In this document: in pieces, positions 1-9,217 of the stretch
How positions within the stretch are numbered: the stretch's first letter is position 1
Layout: the number at the start of each line of letters is the position of its first letter
Assembly (NCBI GenBank): GCA_030123565.1
Contig: CP126122.1
Coordinates: 248,001 to 312,000, forward strand
Reading direction: 5' to 3'
DNA from: Nitrospira sp.
Lineage (GTDB): Bacteria; Nitrospirota; Nitrospiria; Nitrospirales; Nitrospiraceae
Length of the DNA stretch: 64,000 nucleotides
Notes under the pieces: generated by a model
What the model saw: the letters and a program-made list of their open reading frames with translations, nothing else
Told to the model about the DNA's origin: nothing
Database searches by the model: none
Position numbers and translations under genes: made by a program

Positions 1-1704
1 ACGGTGAAGGTTGAAGGGCCGGATGCCGGTCGCGTGACGATGGCGGCGACCTACGCCGGAGTGAAATTGCCGATTCCGGTCCTGGCGCAGCAGGCGCGTG
101 GCTTGGGCGTCATCAATCTTTCGGCCGATGCGGACGGACCGACCAGGCGAATTCCCCTGGTGAGGCAGGTGAAGGGAAGCCCGGTGCCGCACCTGTCGCT
201 GGCCCTGGCGCAATACCTGCTTGGCGCGGACAGACTATCGTTTCGGGACGGCAGCCTGCAGATCGGCACCAACAACATCCCCCTCGATGCGGATGGCAAC
301 CTCTTGCTCGAATGGCATGGGTCGTTGGAACAGACCTACCATGCCGGGAAGTATTCGATCGGGAGGGTCTTGCAGGCCTTCGCGCAACAGCAGAAGGGCG
401 AACGGCCTTCTCTCGATCCGGCGCTGTTCAAAGACAAGGTCGTGTTTATCGCCGGAACGGCGGCTGGTCTCTACGACTTACGCGTCACGCCGTTCTCCTC
501 GGCGACCCCCGGTGTGCTCATTCACATGGCGGCGTTGGACAACCTGCTGCACGGGCAGGCGTTGCAGACGGCTTCCGCCTGGTTCTCGCTCGCGACCCTG
601 CTGTTGCTCTGCCTGGTTTCGGCCGGGACCTTCATATTGTTCCGCTCCTATTTCATCAAGTTCGGCGTCACGATCGGATTGGCGGCGGCCTACTACGCCT
701 TGGTCGTGCATGCCTTCTCTGGGCATGAGCGCTGGCTGGAACTGGTGCTTCCCGAAGCGGCCTTGGCGCTGGCCTTCGGCACGGCTGCGACCGTCGAGTA
801 TGTGACCGAAGGGAAACAGCGCCGTCTGATGCGGGCGGCCTTCGATAAGTACATGTCCACCGAGGTCGTCGAAGAGATCATGCGGAATCCTGAGGCCATC
901 AAGCTCGGCGGCGAGAAAAAGGAAATTTCGATCTTCTTTTCCGACATCGCGGGCTTCACCACGATCTCGGAAAAGATGTCTCCCGAGGACCTGGTGACGC
1001 TGCTCAACCGCTATCTGTCGGCGATGACGACCATCATCAAGAACGGCCATCGCGGCAATGTGAACAAGTATCTCGGCGACGGGATCATGGCCCTCTTCGG
1101 CGCGCCCCTGGACGATCCCACCCATGCGTCACTCGCCTGCTACGCGGCGTTGGACTGCCAGGCTGAGTTAGCCCGGCTCCGCGGGATCTGGAGGCGGGAG
1201 GGATTGCCGGAGATCGGCGCCAGGATCGGCATCAATTCAGGTCCCTGCATCGTCGGCAACATGGGCTCCGAGGAGCGGATGGAATATACGGTGACCGGCG
1301 ACACGGTGAACCTGGCTTCACGCCTCGAAGGTGCCGGCAAGTTTTACGACACGTCGATTCTGATCGGACAGCGGACGGCGGAACTGGCCAAGAAGGACGT
1401 TGAAGTGCGGGAGATCGATCTGCTACGAGTGAAGGGCAAAAAAGAGCCGGTCGTCGTGTTCGAACTCCTGGCCCGGAAGGGACAGCTGGACGAGAAAAAA
1501 CGGCGGGTCGTCGAGGTATACCGAGAGGGCCTGGCGGCCTATAAAACGCGCAATTTTTCGACTGCCTGCGCGAGATTTTCGGAGGCCGTCGCTTTGGATC
1601 CATCGGATGGGCCCTCGCGGGTCTACCTGGAACGGTCCGCCAACTATCGACAGACCCCACCTCCATCGGATTGGGATGGAGTCTATGAATTGACGTCAAA
1701 ATAG
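1..1704 (+). CDS. CHASE2-type membrane adenylate/guanylate cyclase, 5' partial
   Basis: Class III nucleotide cyclase, probably making cAMP from ATP at the inner face of the membrane. The reading frame is open from the window edge, so the N-terminus (first membrane segment and start of the CHASE2 sensor) is missing; the first in-window GTG is not the real start. Residue numbers count from that GTG. Residues 1-190 are the rest of an extracytoplasmic CHASE2-like domain, 190-265 hold hydrophobic segments, and 305-490 are the catalytic domain. Metal-binding Asp314 (FSDIAGFT) and Asp359 (KYLGDG) are present. Lys355 and Asp433 match the adenine-selecting pair, and Asn436/Arg440 (VNLASR) the transition-state residues, so it should be active. 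The C-terminal 70 residues look TPR-like. It is followed 23 bp later by an SH3-domain gene, probably in one operon. Confidence 0.93.
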   Translation, partial: TVKVEGPDAGRVTMAATYAGVKLPIPVLAQQARGLGVINLSADADGPTRRIPLVRQVKGSPVPHLSLALAQYLLGADRLSFRDGSLQIGTNNIPLDADGNLLLEWHGSLEQTYHAGKYSIGRVLQAFAQQQKGERPSLDPALFKDKVVFIAGTAAGLYDLRVTPFSSATPGVLIHMAALDNLLHGQALQTASAWFSLATLLLLCLVSAGTFILFRSYFIKFGVTIGLAAAYYALVVHAFSGHERWLELVLPEAALALAFGTAATVEYVTEGKQRRLMRAAFDKYMSTEVVEEIMRNPEAIKLGGEKKEISIFFSDIAGFTTISEKMSPEDLVTLLNRYLSAMTTIIKNGHRGNVNKYLGDGIMALFGAPLDDPTHASLACYAALDCQAELARLRGIWRREGLPEIGARIGINSGPCIVGNMGSEERMEYTVTGDTVNLASRLEGAGKFYDTSILIGQRTAELAKKDVEVREIDLLRVKGKKEPVVVFELLARKGQLDEKKRRVVEVYREGLAAYKTRNFSTACARFSEAVALDPSDGPSRVYLERSANYRQTPPPSDWDGVYELTSK

Positions 1705-1727
1705 GCCGTGCTGAAGGGGAGGAAGCT

Positions 1728-2243
1728 GTGACAACACCACGATCGCTCTGGTTATCCCTCATGGGCCTATGGGTTGCTCTGGTTCTCCTGGGGACGGAAG
1801 CGCTGGCTGAAACGGTCTATGTGCAGGCCAGGACCGCGCAACTCCGCGCCGGGAAAACTTCGCTGGATGCCGTGGTGGGGAATGTGAAGTTCGGCGACGC
1901 CCTGGAGGTGGTCGGACGGGACGGCAGTTGGATGGAGGTGAAGACCTCGACCGGCGCGAGGGGATGGATCTTCGCCAACAAGACATCGCCTTCGAAACCG
2001 TCCGGGACGAACGACACCTTGGCTAAACTGGGTCAAAGCATGAGGTCCGGGGATGCCTCCTCCACGACGGCGTCGGCCGGCGCGCGGGGGCTGGACAAGG
2101 CGTCGGAGGGTTATGCCAACCGCACCGGGATTTCCGCGCGGGATCGGGAGGCGGTCGACCGCATGACGGCCTACCAGATTCCCGACCAAGAGGTCGAGGA
2201 GTTCATGCGGGAAGGAGGACTCGGTGAATATGCCAAGCAATAG
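1728..2243 (+). CDS. Secreted SH3-like domain protein
   Basis: Exported protein of 171 residues. It starts with GTG, preceded by a good AGGGGAGG ribosome-binding site. Residues 1-27 form a signal peptide ending near ALA-E. Residues 29-88 resemble a bacterial SH3 (SH3_3) domain with the usual VYVQARTAQLRAG opening and a GW-type end (GARGWIF). Such domains usually bind peptidoglycan or protein partners in the periplasm; the ligand here is unknown. The rest is low-complexity Ser/Thr/Gly followed by a conserved-looking C-terminal helix. Its last 20 bases overlap the start of the M48 protease gene, which implies translational coupling and possibly a shared envelope quality-control role. Confidence 0.85.
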   Translation: MTTPRSLWLSLMGLWVALVLLGTEALAETVYVQARTAQLRAGKTSLDAVVGNVKFGDALEVVGRDGSWMEVKTSTGARGWIFANKTSPSKPSGTNDTLAKLGQSMRSGDASSTTASAGARGLDKASEGYANRTGISARDREAVDRMTAYQIPDQEVEEFMREGGLGEYAKQ

Positions 2244-3096
2244 GAGCCTGCTGGCCGGTCTGGTCGTGCTTTCCATGAGCCTGGGCAGTTGCGCCGAGGT
2301 GCAGCGGGCGGCGGAGGGTGTTGCGAGACAATCGGGCAATCCGCGTTTAGCCGGCGCGATCCACGGCGCGGGCAATGTTGTCGGCAGTTTTCTCCCTATC
2401 GGATATGAAGAAGAATCGTCCATCGGGCAGGCGATCGCGTTGCAGGTCGTGGCGCGTTATGGCGGTGTGGTGGATCAGCCTGAACTGGTCCGATACGTGA
2501 ATCTGGTGGCCAGGGCGGTGGCCAATACGTCCGACCGGCCCGACATTCCCTACCGCGTCGCCATCCTGGACCACGAGTCGATCAACGCGTTTGCCGCCCC
2601 GGCCGGATACATCTTCGTGACCCGTGGATTGCTCAAGCAAATCCGCAACGAGGCGGAGTTGGCCGCAGTCTTGGGCCATGAAATCGCCCACGTGAGCGAA
2701 AAGCATATCCTCGAAGTGATTCAGCGGAGCAAACGCCTGGCAGGTGTGACCGAAGCAGGTCTGGCCTATGCCATCAGCAATCCCGCCGCGTTCAAGAGCG
2801 TGATCGATGGCGCCGTCAAGAAACTGCTCGATGAAGGTCTCGATCAAGCCAAAGAAACGGAGGCCGATCAGGTGGGCGAGGTGTTCGCGACCAGGGTGGG
2901 CTACGATGCCGAGGCCTATGTCGCCTTGTTGACGCGGCTGCGGGACCTCAAGGGGGACGACCGCGCGTTCTTCAAAACCCATCCCGACTTTTCTTCGCGC
3001 ATCGACGCCGTGCAACAGACGATTCGAACCAAGCACCTCACCGCGACGGGGCTGTTGCTGCAGGAGCGGTTTTCCCGCATGACCAAGCGGGTTTAA
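2224..3096 (+). CDS. M48-family zinc metalloprotease lipoprotein
   Basis: Periplasmic M48 (Ste24/HtpX/BepA-like) peptidase of 290 residues. A lipobox (SLGSC, Cys23) follows a short hydrophobic segment, so it is probably anchored in a membrane by lipid. The zinc motif HEIAH is at 152-156 with the third ligand probably Glu211 in ETEAD. This matches outer-membrane-associated proteases such as BepA/LoiP, although the C-terminal TPR of BepA is absent. The start is GTG at 2224 inside the SH3 gene; ATG at 2230 is an equally possible in-frame start. The close coupling to the SH3 gene suggests envelope maintenance. The substrate is not known. Confidence 0.9.
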   Translation: MNMPSNRSLLAGLVVLSMSLGSCAEVQRAAEGVARQSGNPRLAGAIHGAGNVVGSFLPIGYEEESSIGQAIALQVVARYGGVVDQPELVRYVNLVARAVANTSDRPDIPYRVAILDHESINAFAAPAGYIFVTRGLLKQIRNEAELAAVLGHEIAHVSEKHILEVIQRSKRLAGVTEAGLAYAISNPAAFKSVIDGAVKKLLDEGLDQAKETEADQVGEVFATRVGYDAEAYVALLTRLRDLKGDDRAFFKTHPDFSSRIDAVQQTIRTKHLTATGLLLQERFSRMTKRV

Positions 3097-3146
3097 CAGG
3101 AGGTTGGAACAGGCCGCCGGCGGCGCTCTAATAATTCTGAGAAACC

Positions 3147-5087
3147 TTAGCTCGCCGCAGGGCGGAAGCGGAGCGTGCTGGTGGTTCCTTTGCCGAGGCT
3201 GCTGGTCATTGCCAGGGTTCCGCCGTTGTCTTCGACGAGCCGCTTGACGTTCGTAAGGCCGAGGCCGGTTCCAAATTCCTTGGTCGTGAAGAAGGGCTCG
3301 AAGATCCGCGAAAGGTGATCGGGGGCGATGCCGCTTCCCGTATCGGCTACGTCGATTTCCACATCGCCCGCTTCTGTGAGGCGAGTGGTCAGGGTGAGTC
3401 TCCCCCCTTCCGGCATCGCTTCCCGCGCATTGATCAGGAGGTTCATCAAGGCCTCTTTCACCTGTTCCGGGTCGATCTGAATCGGGGGAAGGTTGCCCGC
3501 GAACCGCTGCTCGACCCTGATGCGTTCATGCCCGCCCTGCGCTTGCCACTGCCGGAGGGCGGCGCGTACCACCTCTTCCGCAGGGCACACCTTGAGGTCC
3601 GGCGGTTTCTGCCGGGCGTATCGCAGGAAGTCGTGCAGTCGATGGGAGAGCTTGTCGACCTCATCGATGATATAGCGGGCCATTTCCTGCCGGATGGCCT
3701 CTTCCTGCGGCCCGTCGAGCACGACTTGCGCCGAACTCCGGATGACGCCCAGGGGATTCCGGAGATCATGGGCGAGCGCCGCGAGGAGTTGGCCGACCGA
3801 CGCCAGTTTTTCCTGCCGGATCAGCTCATGTTGCTGGGAGCGGATCGTCCGCAGGTTTTCTTCCAGCACCTGTCTCATGGCCGCGAAGCTCTTCGCCAAG
3901 TCTTCGATCTCATCGCCGGTTTGATATTCCGACGGCAAGGCGGTGTTGTGCGGGCCGGCCGTGCCGTTCGGAGGCATCGTCAGGTCGCGGCGAAGCCCTT
4001 CGGCCTCCCGCTGGAGCGCCGCCAGCGGTTTCACAATGCGATAGCCGACGAGAAAGCCGAAGGCGGAGAGGACGATCACGAGCCCGAAGCCGATCACCCC
4101 CACCGTCAACAGCAGGGAATAGATCGGGGCATAGGTTTCTTCCGGCGCCTGCCGGACGAAGGCGTACCACCGGTCGCCTCCGAGGCTGGACGGAGTCAGT
4201 GTGTGACTGAAGCGAACCGGCGCAGCTCCGACGATCGCGTCGCGGCCTCCGTGTGCGTCATCGTCCGCCACCAGCCACAGGGGGTGGTCCAATGTCAGTC
4301 GGTTCAGCAAGGCCGTTGGAATCAGGTGCGCGGTCGGCGGAAGCATCGGGCAAATCAGCGGAGTGCCCTGGGTATCCAGGAGCATGCCGTGACCTGTGTT
4401 GCCGATATGAATCGGGAGAATCATCTCCGTGAGCAGGGCACGATGGATCACGAGATCGACCGCACCGACGGCGGCGCCTTGAGCTTCATCGAGAATGGGG
4501 ACTGCGACGTGAAAGACTGAGTCGCCGGCTCGGGAATCGGACGCCAGGCCGCTGACATAGTAGCTGTTGCCGGCAGCCTGCATGACTTCACGCCACCAGT
4601 TCTGGTCTGCCTGTTGCCGAGGCAGCAGCCGATCGGTCGAGGCGACGACCATGCCTCGCTGGTCGGCAATGGTCACCCGCACATAATGTCCTGATTCACG
4701 CATCCATTCTTCGAGGTAACGCAGGGTCGCGTTGTCGGCGCCCGGTGCGTCTCGGTCGCGCGGAGGGTCGATCGGTTCCCGACGGAGGTCGGTAGAGTCG
4801 GATGCCCGACGCGCCCGCTGATTCGCGAGCAGGACCGGTTGTCTGACGTGCTGGGGGACGAGGGCCAGCCGGACGGCGCGATCGATTTCATTGTCCACGG
4901 CTGCGGCCAGTCTGATGGCCGTGGAGCGGGCAATCTCCTGAAACCCTTCGCCGATCGCCTGTTTGAGACTGGCCGTGCTGGAGCGGTAGGTCGCCCAGAG
5001 CGCCACCATACCGGGTACGATGCCGACGATCAGCAGCGCGAAAAAGAACTTTCTCTGCAGTCCACCGGTTCGTCGTGCAGGACGCAT
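3147..5087 (-). CDS. Cache-domain sensor histidine kinase
   Basis: Membrane histidine kinase of 646 residues. A transmembrane segment at about 14-34 and another at 323-347 bracket a large periplasmic Cache-like sensor domain. A HAMP linker (about 347-410) follows, then HisKA with His440 in the AHDLRNPLG box, and an HATPase domain with N-box (NLLINAREAM), G1 (DTGSGIAPD) and G2 (GTGLGL). It resembles NtrB/AtoS/ZraS-type kinases paired with sigma-54 regulators. The start codon overlaps the stop of the upstream regulator gene (TGATG), so the two are translated together and form a cognate pair. The ligand is unknown; Cache domains usually bind small organic molecules. Confidence 0.93.
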   Translation of the reverse strand: MRPARRTGGLQRKFFFALLIVGIVPGMVALWATYRSSTASLKQAIGEGFQEIARSTAIRLAAAVDNEIDRAVRLALVPQHVRQPVLLANQRARRASDSTDLRREPIDPPRDRDAPGADNATLRYLEEWMRESGHYVRVTIADQRGMVVASTDRLLPRQQADQNWWREVMQAAGNSYYVSGLASDSRAGDSVFHVAVPILDEAQGAAVGAVDLVIHRALLTEMILPIHIGNTGHGMLLDTQGTPLICPMLPPTAHLIPTALLNRLTLDHPLWLVADDDAHGGRDAIVGAAPVRFSHTLTPSSLGGDRWYAFVRQAPEETYAPIYSLLLTVGVIGFGLVIVLSAFGFLVGYRIVKPLAALQREAEGLRRDLTMPPNGTAGPHNTALPSEYQTGDEIEDLAKSFAAMRQVLEENLRTIRSQQHELIRQEKLASVGQLLAALAHDLRNPLGVIRSSAQVVLDGPQEEAIRQEMARYIIDEVDKLSHRLHDFLRYARQKPPDLKVCPAEEVVRAALRQWQAQGGHERIRVEQRFAGNLPPIQIDPEQVKEALMNLLINAREAMPEGGRLTLTTRLTEAGDVEIDVADTGSGIAPDHLSRIFEPFFTTKEFGTGLGLTNVKRLVEDNGGTLAMTSSLGKGTTSTLRFRPAAS

Positions 5088-6469
5088 CAGCCTGAAGGCT
5101 GCGACAGGTTATGTTTGGCCATCCGGTAGCGAAGCGTGTTGCGCGTGATCTTGAGCAGACGGCTGGCTTCGGACACGTTGCCGCCGCTCTTCTGCAACGC
5201 CTCCTGGAGCATCGCCTTTTCGACTTCTTCGACCGAAAGCCCCAGGGAGAGAAGCGAGGGGGAGCCCGTCGGCGCCTCGGCGGGGCGCGGGGAGAGGGTC
5301 AACGAGGCAGGGAGCTGGTTGGGGGTAATCTCCTCCTGTTTACAGGTAATGGTCAACCACTCCACGACGTTGTGCAGTTCCCGCACGTTGCCGGGCCATG
5401 GGTATTGCTTCAAGACGGCCATGGCTTCGCCGGACACGCTTCGAATGCGGCTGCCTCGTTCCCTGCGTGCCCGATCCAGGAATTGGAGGAGAATCGGCTC
5501 GATGTCCTCCGGACGCTCGCGCAGGGCCGGCATCCGGAGTTGATACACGTTGAGGCGATAATACAGGTCCAAGCGGAAACGGCCCGCCTTGATAAGGTCG
5601 GGCAATTCCTGGTTGGTCGCGGCGATGACGCGGATATCCACCGCGATGCTGCGGACGCCGCCCAGCGGTTCCACGACATGTTGCTCGAGTACCCGTAGGA
5701 GCTTGGCCTGCGCCGTCAAACTCATCTCACCGATTTCGTCGAGGAACAGGGTGCCTCGATCGGCCAGCTGAAAACGTCCCGGCTTGGCTTTCTTGGCGTC
5801 GGTGAAGGCCCCTTTCTCATAGCCGAACAGCTCGGATTCGAGGAGGTGCTCGGGAATGCCGGCGCAGTTCAATGCCACCATCGGCCCCTGGGCGCGTGGA
5901 CTGACGAGGTGAATGGCGTGGGCGAGGAGATCCTTTCCCGTGCCGCTTTCGCCCGTGATGAGTACGGTGGCGTCGGTCTGCGCCACCTCCTGGGCGAGCC
6001 GCTTCACCAGTTCCATCTGTTTGGAGACGCTGACGATCCGGTCGAAGCCGAACTGCTCCTGCAACCCTGCCCGCAGGGTCCGGTTGTCGCGGGCGAGTTG
6101 GCGGACTTGCAACGCGCGGCCGATGACGATTTTCAACTCTTCATTGTCGATGGGCTTGGAAATGTAATCGTAGGCGCCTTTCTGCATGGCCTCGACGGCC
6201 GACTTGACGGTTCCATAGCCGGTCACGATGAGGACCGGTACGTCGGGCAGCTGTTGCCTGGCCGCCTCCAAGACGTCCATTCCCGACAGGCTGCCCAATT
6301 GAAGATCCGTGATGATCATGTCGAAGGATCCGTGGTCCTGGATCAGGCGGATCGCTTCGACCCCGGAACGGGCGAGCAACAACTCATAGCCGGCCGGTTT
6401 CAGCACCAGCTCGAAGAGCCGTCGCATCCGTTCTTCATCTTCGACGATCAGGAGAGTCGGTGCTTGCAT
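5087..6469 (-). CDS. NtrC-family sigma-54-dependent response regulator
   Basis: Regulator of 460 residues with receiver (1-120, phospho-acceptor Asp55), AAA+ ATPase (Walker A GESGTGKD at 173-180, LFLDEIGEMS Walker B) and a C-terminal Fis-type helix-turn-helix (about 420-455). It should activate sigma-54 promoters when phosphorylated by the downstream kinase, with which it overlaps by one base (TGATG). The sigma-54 contact loop reads GAFTDA (220-225) rather than the consensus GAFTGA. I saw no clear -24/-12 promoter nearby, so the target genes are unknown. No strong Shine-Dalgarno precedes the ATG. Confidence 0.94.
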   Translation of the reverse strand: MQAPTLLIVEDEERMRRLFELVLKPAGYELLLARSGVEAIRLIQDHGSFDMIITDLQLGSLSGMDVLEAARQQLPDVPVLIVTGYGTVKSAVEAMQKGAYDYISKPIDNEELKIVIGRALQVRQLARDNRTLRAGLQEQFGFDRIVSVSKQMELVKRLAQEVAQTDATVLITGESGTGKDLLAHAIHLVSPRAQGPMVALNCAGIPEHLLESELFGYEKGAFTDAKKAKPGRFQLADRGTLFLDEIGEMSLTAQAKLLRVLEQHVVEPLGGVRSIAVDIRVIAATNQELPDLIKAGRFRLDLYYRLNVYQLRMPALRERPEDIEPILLQFLDRARRERGSRIRSVSGEAMAVLKQYPWPGNVRELHNVVEWLTITCKQEEITPNQLPASLTLSPRPAEAPTGSPSLLSLGLSVEEVEKAMLQEALQKSGGNVSEASRLLKITRNTLRYRMAKHNLSQPSG

Positions 6470-6561
6470 GGCGTTGCACCAGGTTGAAGTGAGCCGTTGG
6501 ACAGCGAAGACCTGAGGCCGTAGCCTACCACTATCGGCAGGGGAGAAACAGGGGTGCCGAG

Positions 6562-7593
6562 TCAGCGCGTGGCGCCGTTCAACGGAGACGTCGTGGTGCG
6601 TTCGAGAGGCGTCATTGTCTCATTGGCCGTCGCCCAGGACAGGTTGCGTTGAAACCCGATGTATTTTGCGCGCCGTATGGGGCTCTGTTTGAACGTGACC
6701 GCGAAGGTCTGCTCGGTCATCCTTGTCAGCTGCAGCAGTGAAGGCGCCTTGGTCAGCGATGTAGGCTGGAAGCCCGGTTCGCTCGTCGGCTCCGCTTGGA
6801 GGTTGTAGGGGCAGACGTCCAAACAGTCGTCGCAGCCGAAAATTCGATTGCCGATTCCTCGACGCAGGTCATCCGGTACCGCCGGTTCGGCTCCGCGAAG
6901 TTCAATCGTGAGGTAGGAGATGCAACGTCCCGCATCCACGACGTAGGGTTCGGTAATCGCTCCTGTCGGGCAGGCCTGCAGACAGAGAGTGCAGGTTCCG
7001 CAGAGGTCGGTTCCCGCCTCATCCGGCTCCAGCTCCAAGGTCGTGAGGATTTCTCCCAGGAGCAGCCAGGAACCGAATTGCGGGGAGACCAAATTGGAAT
7101 GTTTACCGATCCAACCGAGGCCTGCCCGTTGGGCCCAGGCCTTTTCCATGACCGGTCCCGTATCGACGTAGGCGCGGTTGCAGCTCTTCGGAGCCAAGGT
7201 CGTGATCCGTTCGGCCAGTTGGGCCAATCGGTCGCCGATGATTCGATGGTAGTCGATGCCCCAGGCATAACGGGCGATACGTCCGTTCCCCGGACGCTCG
7301 TCGGCCCGATGCTCCGTGTAATAGTTCATGCCGACGGAGATGATGGAACGGCAACCAGGCAATACCAGGGTCGGATCGGCCCGACGTTCGGGGTCACGGG
7401 CCATCCAGGCCATGGTGGCGTGGAAGCCTCGCCCCAGCCATTCACGGAGCCGGCCGATGAGGTTGCCGGTCGGGGAAGGCTGATCGTGATCCGGCTCCCG
7501 GTCTGGTTTCGCTGGGAGCGTGCTGATGCCGACGGCATCGAATCCGAGATCGCGGGCTGCTTGTTTGACGGCGGTGGTGAGGGCGGCGGACAT
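6562..7593 (-). CDS. queG: Epoxyqueuosine reductase
   Basis: Cobalamin- and Fe-S-dependent enzyme for the last step of queuosine synthesis, reducing epoxyqueuosine to queuosine at the wobble base of tRNA. The chosen ATG at 7593 gives 343 residues, near the family length, and overlaps the stop of the upstream gene (TAATG). The longer frame starting at 7806 only reads antisense-like sequence from that upstream gene. Two ferredoxin-type 4Fe-4S motifs are visible: CGTCTLCLQACP and CDDCLDVCP. The N-terminal DUF1730-like region contains GMNYY and the MAWMARDPERRADP stretch typical of QueG. Cytoplasmic. The coupling to a small secreted protein gene upstream is odd. Confidence 0.93.
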   Translation of the reverse strand: MSAALTTAVKQAARDLGFDAVGISTLPAKPDREPDHDQPSPTGNLIGRLREWLGRGFHATMAWMARDPERRADPTLVLPGCRSIISVGMNYYTEHRADERPGNGRIARYAWGIDYHRIIGDRLAQLAERITTLAPKSCNRAYVDTGPVMEKAWAQRAGLGWIGKHSNLVSPQFGSWLLLGEILTTLELEPDEAGTDLCGTCTLCLQACPTGAITEPYVVDAGRCISYLTIELRGAEPAVPDDLRRGIGNRIFGCDDCLDVCPYNLQAEPTSEPGFQPTSLTKAPSLLQLTRMTEQTFAVTFKQSPIRRAKYIGFQRNLSWATANETMTPLERTTTSPLNGATR

Positions 7594-7967
7594 TACGGTT
7601 TCGAGCAGTCGAACCGCACCATGAATTGTCCCGTGCATTGGGCGGAATCGCATTTGCTGCAACGGCCGGTAATGCGAGTCTTCCAATCCGTGGTCTTTTC
7701 GTCGAACTTGCAGAAGGTGCGGCCGGCTTTGGAGACGGTGGTCCAGGGTTTCTTGGTTCCAGGGAAATGGGCGATGACGCAACCGGCTGGAATCGGCACC
7801 AGGCACTGGTGTGTCGGATCACCCTTGGCCATGCCGAAGCTGCAGGATTGTTCAGTCGTCGCGGAGGAATCCGTCGGCATCTGAGCCTGTCCCCTCTCTG
7901 GGACCATGCAGAGTGCGATGGTTGTGCCGAGCAGTACGGAGAGGGGCAAACGTATGAATCGAAACAT
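7593..7967 (-). CDS. Small secreted cysteine-rich protein, function unknown
   Basis: Protein of 124 residues, not assigned to a family. The ATG at 7967 is preceded by a strong AGGAGG at good spacing, which decides the start over the longer open frame. Residues 1-28 are a signal peptide (hydrophobic LPLSVLLGTTIALCM, cleavage near GQAQ). The mature part has eight cysteines, including CSKC, suggesting several disulfide bonds or a metal site in the periplasm. The stop codon overlaps the queG start (TAATG), so queG may be translated by ribosomes leaving this gene. I see no functional link between the two products. Confidence 0.75.
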   Translation of the reverse strand: MFRFIRLPLSVLLGTTIALCMVPERGQAQMPTDSSATTEQSCSFGMAKGDPTHQCLVPIPAGCVIAHFPGTKKPWTTVSKAGRTFCKFDEKTTDWKTRITGRCSKCDSAQCTGQFMVRFDCSKP

Positions 7968-8303
7968 CCAGTGGGCCTCCTGTGCGAGAGGGCATGGTAA
8001 CACAGTCGTGATTTCCGGGGCGAACCTTTCAGGAGCCGCGGTTCCCAGCAAAAGGTCCTCCGATTCTGTCCGGATGCTGTTCAAAAACCACCGCCTTGTA
8101 TGGTCGAACAGGGGCCTGTTCCCCGTAACATAGTGCCAATGCTCAGCGGAAGCAGTGGCATGTTAGTTGCGTTCCTCTGCGTCATTGAGGGGCGGGATTG
8201 GTGTGCGGTTCGAGGATCTTCTGGGACAGGTCGTGAGGGGCCGACTCGCCTTGATCCTGAGGCATGGGCATCTGGAACGATCTCGGTTCCAACCGGCTGT
8301 ACG
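7968..8303. other. Intergenic region between divergent genes
   Basis: About 336 bases between the secreted-protein gene (minus strand) and the REC-PAS gene (plus strand). Open frames across it read poorly (for example an unnatural N-terminal extension of the REC-PAS protein). It should hold divergent promoters. I see no strong -35/-10 pair and no RNA gene. Confidence 0.4.
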
Positions 8304-9059
8304 ATGGCACAGGCAAAAGTTCTCATTGTCGATGATGAAGTGGTGGTGGCCGAAGACATCAGGCGCCAGCTCCGTTCGCTTGGGTATCTGGTGGTCGGGG
8401 TGGTGTCTTCAGGAAGTGAGGCGGTGCGGCTGGCGGAGGAACATCAGCCGGACTTGATCCTGATGGACATCAAGTTGAAGGGACCGATGGACGGCATCGA
8501 GGCGGCACGGACGATTCAATCACAATACGCCATTCCCGTGATTTACCTGACGGCGTTCGCGGACGAGGAGACCCTGGAGCGGGCGAGACCGACGTTGCCG
8601 CTGGCCTATTTGATCAAGCCCTTTGTGAGCAGCGATTTGCGTGCGGCGGTGGAATTGGCTCTCTTTCGGCATCGGGTATCGCGGATCGCCGAACAACGCG
8701 GACGGTGGCTGGATGCCGTGTTGCACGCGATGGGGGACGCCGTCGTGACGGTCGATCGACAGGGGAAGGTCACCATGCTCAACCCTGCCGCGGAAGGTTT
8801 GACCGGTTGGCAGCAATCGGATGCCATAGGAAAGGCGGTGGAGGACATCGTGACCCTCCTGGAGCCGCAGAGCCGGAGGCCGGTCCTGAATCCGGCCTTG
8901 CATGTCCTGCATATGGGAAAGTCGTCGAACCTTGGGCAGCGCCCGTTCTTGTTGGTCAGCCGCCAAGGGGTCGAACACATGATCAGCGACAGTGCCGCGT
9001 TGATTCATGATGAGAAGGGCGCGCCTTCCGGAGTCGTGGTGGTATTCCGACCCGCGTAA
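8304..9059 (+). CDS. Response regulator with C-terminal PAS domain
   Basis: Protein of 251 residues starting MAQAKVLIVDDE. Residues 1-125 are a CheY-like receiver (acidic pair DD, phospho-acceptor in LILMDIKLKG, conserved Lys in LIKPF). A short helical linker leads to a PAS domain (about 140-250). There is no kinase, DNA-binding or cyclase output, so it may act by protein-protein contacts or as an input to a partner kinase. The start was chosen because the receiver fold begins there; the upstream in-frame extension is not domain-like. No clear Shine-Dalgarno is present. No cognate kinase is adjacent. Confidence 0.82.
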   Translation: MAQAKVLIVDDEVVVAEDIRRQLRSLGYLVVGVVSSGSEAVRLAEEHQPDLILMDIKLKGPMDGIEAARTIQSQYAIPVIYLTAFADEETLERARPTLPLAYLIKPFVSSDLRAAVELALFRHRVSRIAEQRGRWLDAVLHAMGDAVVTVDRQGKVTMLNPAAEGLTGWQQSDAIGKAVEDIVTLLEPQSRRPVLNPALHVLHMGKSSNLGQRPFLLVSRQGVEHMISDSAALIHDEKGAPSGVVVVFRPA

Positions 9060-9109
9060 ATATCGCGATCTCCACCCTCTATCTCCTCGCACTGCAGCCG
9101 GCCGATCGG

Positions 9110-9115
9110 TATAAT
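9110..9115 (+). promoter_or_regulatory. Candidate -10 box (TATAAT)
   Basis: A perfect TATAAT with no good -35 partner, 103 bases before the START-like gene at 9218. An ATG at 9121 just after it opens a 28-codon frame, so a short leader peptide is possible. Confidence 0.4.
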
Positions 9116-9217
9116 TCTTTCATGGTGTCGAGTGCCGGCGATGCTGTCCTGCGTATGACCATGGCGAATGGATTCGTCCGGTTCGCTTGGGTCTTCTCCA
9201 CACGTTGACTCGTTGCC

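Noticed and set aside
3113-3124. GCCGCCGGCGGC palindrome between convergent genes, possible terminator
   Set aside because: No loop and no T tract on either strand; too short to call.
7594-7806. N-terminal extension of the queG frame
   Set aside because: It reads across the upstream secreted-protein gene and has no QueG features; the ATG at 7593 suits the family.
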